Source of the DNA: Corynebacterium kroppenstedtii DSM 44385
Lineage (GTDB): Bacteria > Actinomycetota > Actinomycetes > Mycobacteriales > Mycobacteriaceae
Direction: 5' to 3'
DNA length: 64,000 bases
Assembly: GCF_000023145.1 (NCBI RefSeq)
Contig: NC_012704.1
Coordinates: forward strand, 1,116,001-1,180,000
This document shows, piece after piece, positions 1 to 8,717 of this stretch. The position numbers and the translations under genes are program-made. Below the pieces are notes generated by a model. It ran no database searches and was not told the DNA's origin. It was given only the letters and a program-made list of their open reading frames with translations. The first letter of the stretch is position 1. Every line of letters starts with the position of its first letter.

Positions 1-1634
1 CCGGTGTTAGCGCTACCGGTGTTATTGGTATTACCGCTGTTATCGGACTGATTCTGAATCTGGTCCCACGCTTGACGCGCTGCCTGACGTCCGCCATTAA
101 CGGCGGCAGCAACCGGGTCGTTTCCTTCCTGGCCTGCCTTCAGTCCGGCTGCTAAGGCTGCCAAGCCACTCGAGGTGAGCCCGATAAGCGCCTTGTCAGC
201 GTCGTTAGACGAGGAATCAAAGGCTGCGCCCAAAATCTGCCGCAGCTTTTCGGTCAGCTCTTCTACACGCTTGACCGCCTCGGAAGCGATCGTCGCCAGG
301 TTGGCTGCATTTTGACGTGCCTGCTCAACGGTTGGATCGCCGTTGTCTTCCTTCTCCTTGGCATCCTTGGCGGCAGCTAAAGCGTTATCAGCTTTCTGCT
401 TCGCGTCGGCGGCAGCTTCGGACCGCTCTTTTTCGGTCTGGTCTGCAGCAGCGTAGTCGATGCCCTGGTCAGCTTTAGCGCCCTGGTCGTCCGCATTATC
501 TGCATTACTAGAGCTGTCTGCCTGGTCATTCTGCGCAGAATCCCGCTGGTCCTGGGCAGAATTGTCGGACGAAGCCGTAGCTGGCTCATTTGAAGACGAC
601 TGCTCAGTTGCATCCGACGATGGCTCCGTGGATTCCTGCGTGGGTTCGCCGGTCCCCGCATCACCGTCATTAGCCGTGTCGTACGCTAATTGCTCCGTTG
701 TAGTCGCAGAGCTTGTGCTCGATTGGTCGTCAGAGGAAGCGCTGTCTGACGAGTTGTCCTGGTTGTCAGCAGCGTTATCAGCTGATGGCGCAGAATCTGA
801 ATCAGGTTTGTTGTCCTGCGTTGCCGAAGCGGAAGTGGAAGGACCTGCCGCACTTGTGTCACTGGCGTTGTTCTGAGCCGGTGCCGCAGGTGAATTGCTA
901 GAGGAACCAGTCTTGTCGCCCTTTACTTCGTCGAGGCGTGACTGGATCTCATTCTTGCGAGCTTCGGCTTCCTGGATAGATTTTTGCAGGTCCGCTGCTT
1001 TTCGTGACGCTGTTTGAATCGCTTCAAGAGCCTTGTCCTTGGATTCCTTCGCGTCCTTACGCTTAGCGGAGGCGTCGGCAAGCAGCTTGCGGAGAGAGGA
1101 CTCCTCATTAGCAGCCTGAGTACGCACCTTGTCTAGCTGCGAGACAACTTTGCGTTGCTTCGCTGCCTCGGTGCGCAAGTATGAAGCGCGGTCAAGAGTA
1201 TTAGCGACGGCATCTTCCCCAGCTGCCATCGTCACTGCATTGGAATCTTGGCCTTGCGTGTACTGCGAACGCGACAGGGAGTTTAACTTGTCCTGGGCTT
1301 CCTCGACGTCCTTTTGGGACTTGTCGAGCCTCGCCCGTGCTTGGACAACCTTCTCCTGTGCATCGTTTGCATCGCTGGTGGCCTCATCCAGCTCATACAC
1401 AGTCTTATTTGCTTCTTGACGGATGCCGCCTTGTTCATTTTGCAGCTCAGTCAGCTTTTTCTGTGCCTGAGTTAAATCGTTGGCAAGCGACGCGACAGAA
1501 TTGGGATCGTCGTTGGGCGCTGCCATGGCATGTGGAGCAGAGGTTACCCCTAGCCCGGCACACAGCAAGACGGCCGCAAGCCGAGTGCGTGCATGTCGCG
1601 GATGGGACGTCCGGAAGGCCCTGCGGTCTACCAC
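1..1634 (-). CDS. Secreted coiled-coil cell-wall protein, probable NlpC/P60 hydrolase (N-terminal part)
   Basis: An open frame runs unbroken from a GTG at 1634 off the left edge (544 codons visible). AAGGAG seven bases upstream decides this start; an in-frame ATG at 1664 has no ribosome site. Residues 1-38 form a signal peptide: basic start, a hydrophobic core (LAAVLLCAGLGV) and an AMA/AP cleavage site. Residues about 45-235 are a heptad-rich Lys/Glu/Gln coiled coil, 237-395 an Asp/Ser/Asn/Gln-rich acidic linker, and 396-530 an Ala-rich helical part leading into an Asn/Thr/Ser linker. This resembles the N-terminus of RipA/NlpC-type peptidoglycan hydrolases, which lie next to acn in corynebacteria and mycobacteria. 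The catalytic Cys-His domain would lie outside the window, so the enzymatic call rests on context. Divergent from acn. Confidence 0.72.
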   Translation of the reverse strand, partial: MVDRRAFRTSHPRHARTRLAAVLLCAGLGVTSAPHAMAAPNDDPNSVASLANDLTQAQKKLTELQNEQGGIRQEANKTVYELDEATSDANDAQEKVVQARARLDKSQKDVEEAQDKLNSLSRSQYTQGQDSNAVTMAAGEDAVANTLDRASYLRTEAAKQRKVVSQLDKVRTQAANEESSLRKLLADASAKRKDAKESKDKALEAIQTASRKAADLQKSIQEAEARKNEIQSRLDEVKGDKTGSSSNSPAAPAQNNASDTSAAGPSTSASATQDNKPDSDSAPSADNAADNQDNSSDSASSDDQSSTSSATTTEQLAYDTANDGDAGTGEPTQESTEPSSDATEQSSSNEPATASSDNSAQDQRDSAQNDQADSSSNADNADDQGAKADQGIDYAAADQTEKERSEAAADAKQKADNALAAAKDAKEKEDNGDPTVEQARQNAANLATIASEAVKRVEELTEKLRQILGAAFDSSSNDADKALIGLTSSGLAALAAGLKAGQEGNDPVAAAVNGGRQAARQAWDQIQNQSDNSGNTNNTGSANT

Positions 1635-2106
1635 GCCATTTCTCCTTTGATCGGAAGCATTCATCGTCTGAGCTATGCCTGAAGCCGTCAGTCAATAGAG
1701 GTAGAAACCCGATAACCAGCCTTGTTACGGAACCTAGCGACCCGCGGAAGTGTTAACAGGAAAGTCAAGGGTTAAAGCTTGACGATTCTCTGCCCGCTGT
1801 AGCCACGTCGGTGTGCCGATCCTCTCACCTTCTACCAATCGGGCATACTTCCCCGCATGCCCGGTTGGTCAATGGTTGAAGAGTCTTCTCTAGCCTCAGG
1901 GGTTGACTCGTATCGACTTTGGTTGCACAGCTTTATTTTTTTGAACAGTGCCACCGTAGAGCACGTGAACATCGGAAGAAACTCTAATCACATAAAAAAC
2001 AAGCTTCACATCCTGACAGAAGTCTTGCTTAAAGGCTTGACCAGGGATGATAACGGAATAATTACAAAGTGTGATTTACACCACGTTTTAAATATTTTCG
2101 GCGTGT

Positions 2107-2130
2107 CAACTTGAACCTCAAGTTGAGGTT
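2107..2130. promoter_or_regulatory. Two overlapping perfect palindromes, possible operator
   Basis: CAACTTGA-ACC-TCAAGTTG (2107-2125, 8-3-8) overlaps AACCTCAA-G-TTGAGGTT (2114-2130, 8-1-8). The shared CCTCAAGTT half-site is like those of SoxR and other MerR-family regulators, whose sites are typically around 18 bp. No MerR gene is visible nearby, so the binding protein is unknown. The site lies just upstream of the candidate small RNA. Confidence 0.4.
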
Positions 2131-2296
2131 GAAGGTCTGGGAACGCTGTGGCGCTTCCCCTTAGTTTGTGGATCAGCTAATAAATGCGCCAGAAGGGGCC
2201 ACTCTCGGGCCTCTTTAAGTCCTCTGCCCTAACCCGACGGAAGTTGCCGACTGTAATGCGATAGCGAGCGCTCTATTTATGGAGCGCATTTTTAAT
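2131..2296 (+). ncRNA. Candidate structured small RNA upstream of acn
   Basis: The segment can form hairpins at 2139-2159 (GGGAACGC with GCGCTTCCC, one bulge), 2194-2213 and 2268-2287, the last followed by a U-rich tail. No ORF longer than 16 codons is present. A terminator here has no upstream rightward gene to serve except an RNA or a short peptide. The transcript start is not clear. Inferred from structure only. Confidence 0.33.
2268..2296 (+). terminator. Rho-independent terminator
   Basis: GCGCTC (2268-2273) pairs with GAGCGC (2282-2287) across an eight-base loop, followed by ATTTTTAATT. The T-run is only on the plus-strand side, so it ends rightward transcription well before acn. Confidence 0.65.
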
Positions 2297-2469
2297 TCTT
2301 CCATGCGTGTGTTGACGCTGCGTGCCGCGTCGTCAGTGAATGCGTTACGCCAACACGTGTTGCAAGTGAAAGGAATCAATGCCTCGTGGGTGACCTTCTG
2401 ATCTCACAGGATCAACTTTCAGGCCCCGGAAGTAACTTTTGGGGGTGAATAAGGCCCCAGATTCGCTTA

Positions 2470-2485
2470 CAGTACGTCTGTACTG
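2470..2485 (+). promoter_or_regulatory. AcnR operator in the acn promoter
   Basis: CAGTACGTCTGTACTG is a perfect 6-4-6 inverted repeat and fits the corynebacterial AcnR consensus as I recall it (CAGNAC-N3-CGTACTG type), except for one central base. A possible -10 (TATGCT, 2504-2509) follows, so a bound repressor would cover the -35 region. acnR itself lies just downstream of acn. Confidence 0.8.
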
Positions 2486-2541
2486 TTAGAGTTTGGGCTG
2501 CAATATGCTGGGCAAACCCCCCTTGTCGTGGGATTCTGAGA

Positions 2542-2550
2542 GCAAAGTTC
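2542..2550 (-). promoter_or_regulatory. Possible RamB box in the acn leader
   Basis: The minus strand reads GAACTTTGC, matching the core of the RamB motif of C. glutamicum (carbon-source control of acetate and TCA genes). It is short, so chance occurrence is quite possible. Confidence 0.25.
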
Positions 2551-2685
2551 AAGGTATTGCGCGCAGGCGGCCTTGAATGCTGCCACAATGGATCATGAGG
2601 AATCACGACGTTGTGCAGCTTTGTCAGTAGTTTTCTGACAGCTGTAACCCCTGAAAGTCGAAAGAGAAGAGGACTGGAGCTCGCT

Positions 2686-5475
2686 GTGTCAGAAAGTAAG
2701 AACTCCTTTGATGCCAAATCGACGTTGAAGGTTGGAGATAAGTCGTATGACTATTTCCGTCTTTCCGCCGTTCCTGGCATGGAAAAATTACCGTACTCCC
2801 TCAAGGTTTTGGGAGAGAACCTCCTCCGCAACGAGGATGGCAAGAACACTACTGTTGACCACATCAAAGCTGTTGCAAATTGGGAACCGAGCGCAGAGCC
2901 CGATACTGAGATTCAGTTCACCCCAGCCCGCGTCCTCATGCAGGACTTCACGGGTGTCGCCTGCATCGTCGACCTCGCTACCATTCGTGACGCAGTGGTC
3001 ACCCTGGGTGGCAAGGCAGAATCGGTTAACCCACTCAACCCAGCAGAGATGGTCATCGATCACTCAGTGATTATCGAAGCGTTCGGCTCTGAAGATGCCA
3101 TTGAGAAGAACGTCGAAATTGAGTACCAGCGGAATGACGAGCGCTACAAGTTCCTCCGTTGGGGCACCGGTGCTTTCGACAACTTCCGGGTTGTCCCCCC
3201 GGGAACAGGCATTGTTCACCAGGTAAACATCGAGTACCTCGCCCGCGTCGTGTTCGACCGTGACGGTCTTGCCTACCCGGATACATGTATCGGTACTGAC
3301 TCCCACACGACGATGGAAAACGGCCTCGGAATTCTGGGCTGGGGCGTCGGCGGTATTGAGGCTGAGGCTGCCATGCTCGGCCAGCCGGTGTCGATGCTCG
3401 TGCCACGCGTTGTTGGATTTAAGCTCACAGGCGAAATTCCTGCCGGTGTGACCGCGACAGACGTGGTCCTCACCATTACCGACATGCTCCGTCAGCACGG
3501 AGTCGTCGGTAAGTTCGTTGAGTTCTACGGTCAAGGTGTTTCTTCGGTGCCGCTTGCTAACCGTGCAACCATCGGTAACATGTCGCCAGAATTCGGATCG
3601 ACAGCGGCCATCTTCCCGATCGATGAAGAAACAATCAGGTATCTACGCTTGACTGGCCGTTCCGAAGAGAAGTGCGCTCTCGTCGAGGCTTACGCTAAAG
3701 AACAAGGCATGTGGCTTGACGAGAACACTCCGGAGGCAGAGTACTCCGAGTACCTCGAATTGGATCTGTCGACGGTCGTTGCATCGATCGCTGGACCTAA
3801 GCGCCCGCAGGACCGCATCGAGCTCACCGATTCTAAGGCTCAGTTCCGCAAGGACCTTCACAACTACAGTGATGGCGAAGTCAAGGACGTCGTCGAAGCA
3901 GACGCTCCTGCTAAGGAAGATGTCGCCGACTACAACGAGTCCCGGCCTGGCCACGGCGAATCTGCCGCCGAGGGTGCTGAGGGTCGCCCCTCGTCCCCGA
4001 TCGTCGTCAAGTCCCCTGAAGGTGGCGAGTACACGCTCGACCACGGCATGGTGGCGATTGCATCGATTACCTCGTGTACTAACACTTCCAACCCTTCAGT
4101 GATGGTTGGTGCAGGTTTGCTCGCGCGTAAGGCTGCTGAGAAGGGACTGCACGCGAAGCCATGGGTCAAGACCATTTGTGCCCCTGGTTCGCAGGTTGTC
4201 AATGGATACTTCGAGCGCGCTGACCTCTGGAAAGACCTCGAAGCTCTCGGTTTCTATCTCTCTGGCTTCGGTTGCGCAACCTGTATCGGTAACTCCGGCC
4301 CACTGCCCGCCGAAATCTCACAGGCCATTAACCAGGCTGACCTTGCCGCAACGGCTGTTCTGTCCGGTAACAGGAACTTCGAAGGCCGCATCTCGCCAGA
4401 CGTCAAGATGAACTACCTTGCATCGCCCATCTTGGTTATTGCTTACGCAATCGCCGGGACGATGGATTTCGATTTTGACGAGCAGCCTCTTGGCCAAGAC
4501 CAGGACGGTAACGACGTCTACCTCAAAGACATTTGGCCCTCCACGGATGAGATCGAATCCACGATCGAGTCCAGCATTTCTCGCGAAATGTATGAGACTG
4601 ACTACCAAGATGTCTTCGCGGGCGACGAGCGCTGGAAGAACTTGGATACCCCGGATGGCGAAACATTCGCGTGGGATGATGAGTCCTCCTACATTCGCCG
4701 TGCCCCCTACTTCGATGGCATGTCCGTCGAACCGGATCCGGTTGAGGACGTGAAGGGCGCTCGTGTCCTCGCGCTGTTGGGCGACTCAGTGACCACTGAC
4801 CACATCTCCCCCGCGTCGGCAATTAAGCCCGGTACCCCGGCGGCCCAGTACCTGGACTCCATGGGTGTGGCCCGTAAGGACTACAACTCATTGGGATCTC
4901 GCCGTGGTAACCACGAAGTCATGGTTCGCGGTACGTTTGCCAACATTCGTCTGCAGAACCAGCTCCTTGATGGGGTTTCCGGTGGATACACCCGAGACTT
5001 CACCCAAGAAGGCGGACCGCAGTCCTTCATTTACGACGCTGCGCTGAACTATGAGAAGGAGAAGACTCCTCTCGTCGTCTTGGGTGGTAAAGAATACGGC
5101 ACCGGTTCGTCCCGTGACTGGGCAGCCAAGGGCACCCTGCTGCTGGGTGTTAAGGCCGTCATTGCCGAATCCTTCGAGCGTATTCACCGCTCGAACCTGA
5201 TCGGTATGGGTGTCATCCCTCTTCAGTTCCCAGAGGGCGAATCCTGGAAGTCGCTGGGCCTCGACGGTACTGAGACCTACGACATTGAAGGCATCGAGAA
5301 GTTCAACGATGACACCATTCCGAAGACGGTCAAGGTGACCGCCACGAAGGAAAACGGTGAAACCGTCAACTTCGATGCAGTTGTTCGTATCGACACACCC
5401 GGTGAGGCAGACTACTACCGGAACGGAGGCATCCTCCAGTACGTCCTGCGTCGGATGATGAAGGAAGACAGCTAA
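2686..5475 (+). CDS. acn: Aconitate hydratase (aconitase A)
   Basis: This 929-residue protein interconverts citrate and isocitrate in the TCA cycle and matches corynebacterial aconitase along its whole length. The 4Fe-4S ligands are visible as the Cys of SCTNTSNP (about residue 465) and the Cys pair of GFGCATCIG (about 530). The swivel domain contains the [17 protein letters not shown] active-site loop (about 805). The GTG at 2686 is chosen because GGAG lies six bases upstream and the protein then starts like its C. glutamicum counterpart; the frame itself opens further upstream. Expression is likely repressed by AcnR through the operator at 2470. The Fe-S requirement links it to the suf cluster in this window. 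A variable acidic segment lies near residues 405-440. Confidence 0.97.
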   Translation: MSESKNSFDAKSTLKVGDKSYDYFRLSAVPGMEKLPYSLKVLGENLLRNEDGKNTTVDHIKAVANWEPSAEPDTEIQFTPARVLMQDFTGVACIVDLATIRDAVVTLGGKAESVNPLNPAEMVIDHSVIIEAFGSEDAIEKNVEIEYQRNDERYKFLRWGTGAFDNFRVVPPGTGIVHQVNIEYLARVVFDRDGLAYPDTCIGTDSHTTMENGLGILGWGVGGIEAEAAMLGQPVSMLVPRVVGFKLTGEIPAGVTATDVVLTITDMLRQHGVVGKFVEFYGQGVSSVPLANRATIGNMSPEFGSTAAIFPIDEETIRYLRLTGRSEEKCALVEAYAKEQGMWLDENTPEAEYSEYLELDLSTVVASIAGPKRPQDRIELTDSKAQFRKDLHNYSDGEVKDVVEADAPAKEDVADYNESRPGHGESAAEGAEGRPSSPIVVKSPEGGEYTLDHGMVAIASITSCTNTSNPSVMVGAGLLARKAAEKGLHAKPWVKTICAPGSQVVNGYFERADLWKDLEALGFYLSGFGCATCIGNSGPLPAEISQAINQADLAATAVLSGNRNFEGRISPDVKMNYLASPILVIAYAIAGTMDFDFDEQPLGQDQDGNDVYLKDIWPSTDEIESTIESSISREMYETDYQDVFAGDERWKNLDTPDGETFAWDDESSYIRRAPYFDGMSVEPDPVEDVKGARVLALLGDSVTTDHISPASAIKPGTPAAQYLDSMGVARKDYNSLGSRRGNHEVMVRGTFANIRLQNQLLDGVSGGYTRDFTQEGGPQSFIYDAALNYEKEKTPLVVLGGKEYGTGSSRDWAAKGTLLLGVKAVIAESFERIHRSNLIGMGVIPLQFPEGESWKSLGLDGTETYDIEGIEKFNDDTIPKTVKVTATKENGETVNFDAVVRIDTPGEADYYRNGGILQYVLRRMMKEDS

Positions 5476-5505
5476 GGCAGACTGCCTTCGCAACAGGTAT
5501 TGGTC

Positions 5506-6066
5506 ATGCCTAAAGTCAGTGACGTTGATCTCGAAAGACGGAGGTCACAGATCCTCGACGCCGCGCGTACATGTTTCGCCGAATACGGCTACGAAGGCGC
5601 AACGGTACGACGGCTCGAGGAGGCGACCGGACGAACCCGCGGAGCGATCTTCCACCACTTTGGCGATAAGCAAGGTCTGTTTTTTGAACTAGCGCGCGAA
5701 GACGCGATTCACATGGCAGACATTGCGGCCTCTCACGGATTGATCGACGTTATGCGAAACATCGTCGACAATCCTGATGGATACCAATGGGCATTAACCC
5801 AGCTCGAAGTGGGAAGGCTCGTCCGGACTGACCCATCATTTCGTTGTCGTTGGAATAGCGAACACAAGCGTATCGACGATGCGGTGCGGCGACGGGTTTC
5901 CCAGCAGATAGACGACGGTGTTATGCGCACCGACGTGAGCCCTGAGGTCATTTGTTCGTTACTGATCGTCGTTTTTGATGGGGTGCTCTCTGCCGTTGGT
6001 GCAGGTTATACTGCTCCGGAGCTCCCCCTCGCCCTCGATGTCCTGGAAGACAGCTTGCGCAAATAG
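5506..6066 (+). CDS. acnR: TetR-family repressor of aconitase, AcnR
   Basis: This 186-residue protein has an N-terminal TetR helix-turn-helix (about residues 12-58), including GATVRRLEEATGRTRGAIFHHFGDK, split here as GATVRRLEEATG and RTRGAIFHHFGDK. The C-terminal ligand and dimer domain is helical and more variable. In C. glutamicum AcnR represses acn and also responds to citrate and iron. The ATG at 5506 is preceded by AGG at a usable distance; an upstream in-frame TTG at 5500 is too close to it. The gene lies 30 bases after acn, probably cotranscribed, and is followed by a strong terminator. The matching operator at 2470 supports the assignment. Confidence 0.92.
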   Translation: MPKVSDVDLERRRSQILDAARTCFAEYGYEGATVRRLEEATGRTRGAIFHHFGDKQGLFFELAREDAIHMADIAASHGLIDVMRNIVDNPDGYQWALTQLEVGRLVRTDPSFRCRWNSEHKRIDDAVRRRVSQQIDDGVMRTDVSPEVICSLLIVVFDGVLSAVGAGYTAPELPLALDVLEDSLRK

Positions 6067-6084
6067 GCCATAAGTGGCCAATTA

Positions 6085-6115
6085 GAGGTGCTGCGTTATG
6101 TAGCGCCTCTTTTTT
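6085..6115 (+). terminator. Rho-independent terminator after acnR
   Basis: GAGGTGCT (6085-6092) pairs with AGCGCCTC (6102-6109) with one G-U wobble, followed by T6. It ends the acn-acnR unit. Confidence 0.85.
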
Positions 6116-6254
6116 CATACCCTCATGCCTTTGACGGTGCTGCGTGCATATCTTGACGACGCCGCGCCAGACTTCCACGTGCGAGCAAAAACGCCACGTA
6201 TCAGGCACGTATGAGGGATGGAAGCGCAGTTGTTTTCCTGCAATGGGTTCCCGC

Positions 6255-6260
6255 TATTCT
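6255..6260 (+). promoter_or_regulatory. Possible -10 of a leaderless transcript (ACT-domain gene)
   Basis: TATTCT ends seven bases before the ATG at 6268, and no ribosome site is present. The spacing fits a transcript starting at the start codon, common in corynebacteria. The -35 is weak. Confidence 0.4.
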
Positions 6261-6267
6261 GTATAAC

Positions 6268-6537
6268 ATGATCGCGATCATGACCGTCACCGGGTTAGAT
6301 CACACCGGAATTATCGCTGCTGTGGCCACGCAATTGGCAAAAGTAGACGCAAATATTACTAACGTGTCTCAAACAATTATGGGTGATTATTTCACCATGA
6401 TTCTGCAGGTAGATTTTGATGAGAATTCTCAAAGTCTCGATGCTCTACAGGATGCTATGAAACCCGTAGAGGTAGAGCAGAAACTCAAGATACGTCTTCA
6501 GTCGGAAGCTATTTTCCGTGCCATGCACGAGTTATAG
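6268..6537 (+). CDS. ACT-domain protein, UPF0237 family
   Basis: This 89-residue protein consists of one ACT domain: the N-terminal strand and loop MTVTGLDHTGIIAAV (residues 5-19) place the ligand-facing Asp-His-Thr-Gly, and NVSQTIMGDYFTMIL forms the next strand. ACT domains bind small molecules, often amino acids, but the ligand of this family is not known to me. The start at 6268 is chosen because homology begins there; an earlier in-frame ATG at 6211 would add 19 residues unlike the family. It is followed after 12 bases by a UPF0210 gene, a conserved pairing in many bacteria that suggests a joint function. A 16-bp palindrome spans its start codon. Confidence 0.85.
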   Translation: MIAIMTVTGLDHTGIIAAVATQLAKVDANITNVSQTIMGDYFTMILQVDFDENSQSLDALQDAMKPVEVEQKLKIRLQSEAIFRAMHEL

Positions 6538-6549
6538 GCCGGTATTGGT

Positions 6550-7908
6550 ATGGATACAAAGCATAATATTCTCGAGACCATTTCCATGATTGAGGAGCAG
6601 CGTCTCGATATTCGCACCGTGACCATGGGAATCAACATTCTCCACTGCGCGAATTCTGATATTGACAAAGCTGCCACTCATATTTATGACACCATTACGA
6701 CGTGCGCTGAGCATCTCGTTCCGGTGACCGAAGGCATTTCCCGAGAACTCGGAATACCTATTATCAACAAGCGCGTATCAGTCACCCCCGTGTCGCTAGT
6801 CGCCGCTGCCTCAGACTGTGTGGATCCGACACCCCTTGCTCACGCCTTGGATAAAGCAGCGAAAACCACCGGTGTGGACTTCGTGGGCGGCTATTCTGCC
6901 CTCGTCGAAAAGGGAATGACGAAATACGATCGCGCGCTTATTGATTCCATTCCCGAAGCTCTCGCATCCACCGGGTTGGTATGTTCGTCGGTCAATATTG
7001 GCTCCTCCCGGGCCGGACTGAATATGGACGCCATCGGGCGGATGGGTGAAGTGATCGTTGAATCGGCACACTCCGACACAGAGAACTCGGTGTTGGGGCC
7101 TGCCAAACTCGTCGTCTTCTCCAACGCTGTTGGCGACAACCCCTTCATGGCCGGCGCGTTCCATGGAATTGAAGAGCCCGATTGCGTAGTCAGCGTCGGC
7201 GTATCAGGCCCCGGGGTTATCCAACGTGCCCTCGCAAAGGTGCCTGATTGCTCATTTGATGATATGGCGGAACTCATTAAGAAGTCCGCCTTTAAAGTGA
7301 CTCGAATGGGGCAGCTCGTGGGGACACTAGCTGCAGACCGCCTAGGTAAACGTTTTGGAATTGTCGATCTCTCCCTCGCCCCTACTGCTGAAATCGGTGA
7401 TTCGGTCGCTCATATTCTTGAGGAAATGGGGCTTGGCAAGGTCGGGACGCATGGCACGACGGCAGCCTTGGCTTTGCTGAACGATGCGGTCAAGAAGGGC
7501 GGGATGATGGCGTGCTCGCATGTCGGCGGGTTATCAGGTTCTTTCATCCCGGTTAGCGAAGATGCTGGCATGATCGATGCAGCCCGTGAAGGGGCTATCA
7601 CCCTCGATAAACTCGAGGCAATGACCTCGATCTGTTCAGTGGGGTTGGACATGGTTGCGGTTCCCGGCGATACTCCCCCAGAGACGATTTCCGGAATGAT
7701 TGCCGACGAAGCTGCAATCGGTATGATGAACCATAAAACAACTGCTGTACGAGTTATTCCGGTTCCTGGGAAGACCGTGGGAGACGACGTTGACTTCGGT
7801 GGTCTTCTGGGACGAGCCCCGATCATGCCAGTCCATGGAGCATCGTCAGCAACGTTTATTCGTCGCGGCGGTCAGCTCCCTGCGCCTGTTCATGGTTTTA
7901 GGAATTAA
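6550..7908 (+). CDS. UPF0210 (DUF711) family protein
   Basis: This 452-residue protein matches UPF0210/DUF711 over its full length. Visible conserved stretches include [16 protein letters not shown] near residue 25, [15 protein letters not shown] near 80, [13 protein letters not shown] near 220 and [16 protein letters not shown] near 325. The family has known structures, but I know of no established reaction. There is no signal peptide or membrane segment, so it is cytoplasmic. Its close coupling to the preceding ACT protein (12-base gap) suggests the ACT partner senses or regulates something for it. No terminator separates the two. Confidence 0.85.
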   Translation: MDTKHNILETISMIEEQRLDIRTVTMGINILHCANSDIDKAATHIYDTITTCAEHLVPVTEGISRELGIPIINKRVSVTPVSLVAAASDCVDPTPLAHALDKAAKTTGVDFVGGYSALVEKGMTKYDRALIDSIPEALASTGLVCSSVNIGSSRAGLNMDAIGRMGEVIVESAHSDTENSVLGPAKLVVFSNAVGDNPFMAGAFHGIEEPDCVVSVGVSGPGVIQRALAKVPDCSFDDMAELIKKSAFKVTRMGQLVGTLAADRLGKRFGIVDLSLAPTAEIGDSVAHILEEMGLGKVGTHGTTAALALLNDAVKKGGMMACSHVGGLSGSFIPVSEDAGMIDAAREGAITLDKLEAMTSICSVGLDMVAVPGDTPPETISGMIADEAAIGMMNHKTTAVRVIPVPGKTVGDDVDFGGLLGRAPIMPVHGASSATFIRRGGQLPAPVHGFRN

Positions 7909-7976
7909 TCTCTGGCATTGTTTGGCCTTGAAAAGCGAATTTACAAGATCGACGGATATAGACTAAGCTGTCTGCT

Positions 7977-8717
7977 ATGAATTTTGTGCTGTTCTCGCCT
8001 CGTCACGGAGCTGATGTTGCCGCAAGCGAACTTTATGACTTCATGAGCGCTAGCGGCCTTCAACCTCACGAGCTTGAACAGCGAATGCTTGATAGCGAAT
8101 CCGCCGAACTGGGAGATCTTCATGGTATCGACGGCATCTTCGTTGGTGGATCGCCCCATACAGTGACTAATCCTCACAAGGACGAGGAGCAGGAGCACGT
8201 CGAGCGCCTTCTGAGAGCGCTCACGGGGACCAGGATTCCTGTCATAAATATCTGCTTCGGCGCCCATGTCCTAGCGGATACTCATGGCGGAACTATTGCC
8301 CGTCTCCACCCCGAAGATTCCGGACCAACGCAGGTTCGGTTGACCGACGCTGCCGCGTCGGATCCGCTGTGCCGGTCGCTTCCATCCACGTTCCAAGCAT
8401 TTACCGGCCACACGGAAAACATCGAGATCCTCCCCCAGGACGCCACCCTGTTGGCATATGGCGATGCCTGCCCAATCCAGATTTTCCGGGTTGGTGAGAC
8501 ACAGTGGGCGACGCAATTCCACGCGGAAATGGATGCGTCGGGACTGCGTCAGCGGATGGAGTTCTATCGCAACTACGGTTACTTCGGCGCCGATGAATTC
8601 ACGTCCATCGTCAACGCTACCGCGAAAGTCGACGTATCCCCCGCGCGGCAGATTCTCGCCAACTTCGTCGATTTCTGCCGCTCATACTCTCGGGAGCTAT
8701 CCCAGAGCGTCGCCTAG
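7977..8717 (+). CDS. Class I glutamine amidotransferase-like protein
   Basis: This 246-residue protein has the class I GATase fold. The nucleophile elbow is ICFGAHVLA with Cys93; the His-Glu pair is in TQFHAEMD (His182, Glu184), where HAE replaces the usual HPE. Such stand-alone domains are often annotated as GMP-synthase-like, but without a synthetase partner the acceptor is unknown. C. glutamicum has a similar gene just after acnR. A TATAGACT -10-like stretch 12-20 bases before the ATG and no clear ribosome site suggest a leaderless or very short-leader transcript. Its 3' end overlaps the convergent gene by 21 bases. Confidence 0.85.
   Translation: MNFVLFSPRHGADVAASELYDFMSASGLQPHELEQRMLDSESAELGDLHGIDGIFVGGSPHTVTNPHKDEEQEHVERLLRALTGTRIPVINICFGAHVLADTHGGTIARLHPEDSGPTQVRLTDAAASDPLCRSLPSTFQAFTGHTENIEILPQDATLLAYGDACPIQIFRVGETQWATQFHAEMDASGLRQRMEFYRNYGYFGADEFTSIVNATAKVDVSPARQILANFVDFCRSYSRELSQSVA

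Larger units (their letters stand above)
1635..2685. other. 1.05 kb intergenic region between the NlpC-like gene and acn
   Basis: No convincing gene lies here. 1635-1860 would hold the promoter of the leftward gene. 1930-2110 is clearly AT-richer than its surroundings. 2107-2130 contains two overlapping perfect palindromes, and 2131-2296 can fold into several hairpins ending in a rho-independent terminator. 2440-2685 holds the acn promoter, the AcnR operator and a long acn leader. The 85-codon frame at 1857-2114 has no ribosome site and no recognisable domain. Confidence 0.6.

Noticed and set aside
1857-2114. Possible 85-residue protein upstream of acn
   Set aside because: No ribosome site, no recognisable domain and skewed composition; kept only as an AT-rich patch.
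2412-2717. 101-codon minus-strand frame over the acn start
   Set aside because: It covers the AcnR operator and the acn start region and has no family resemblance.
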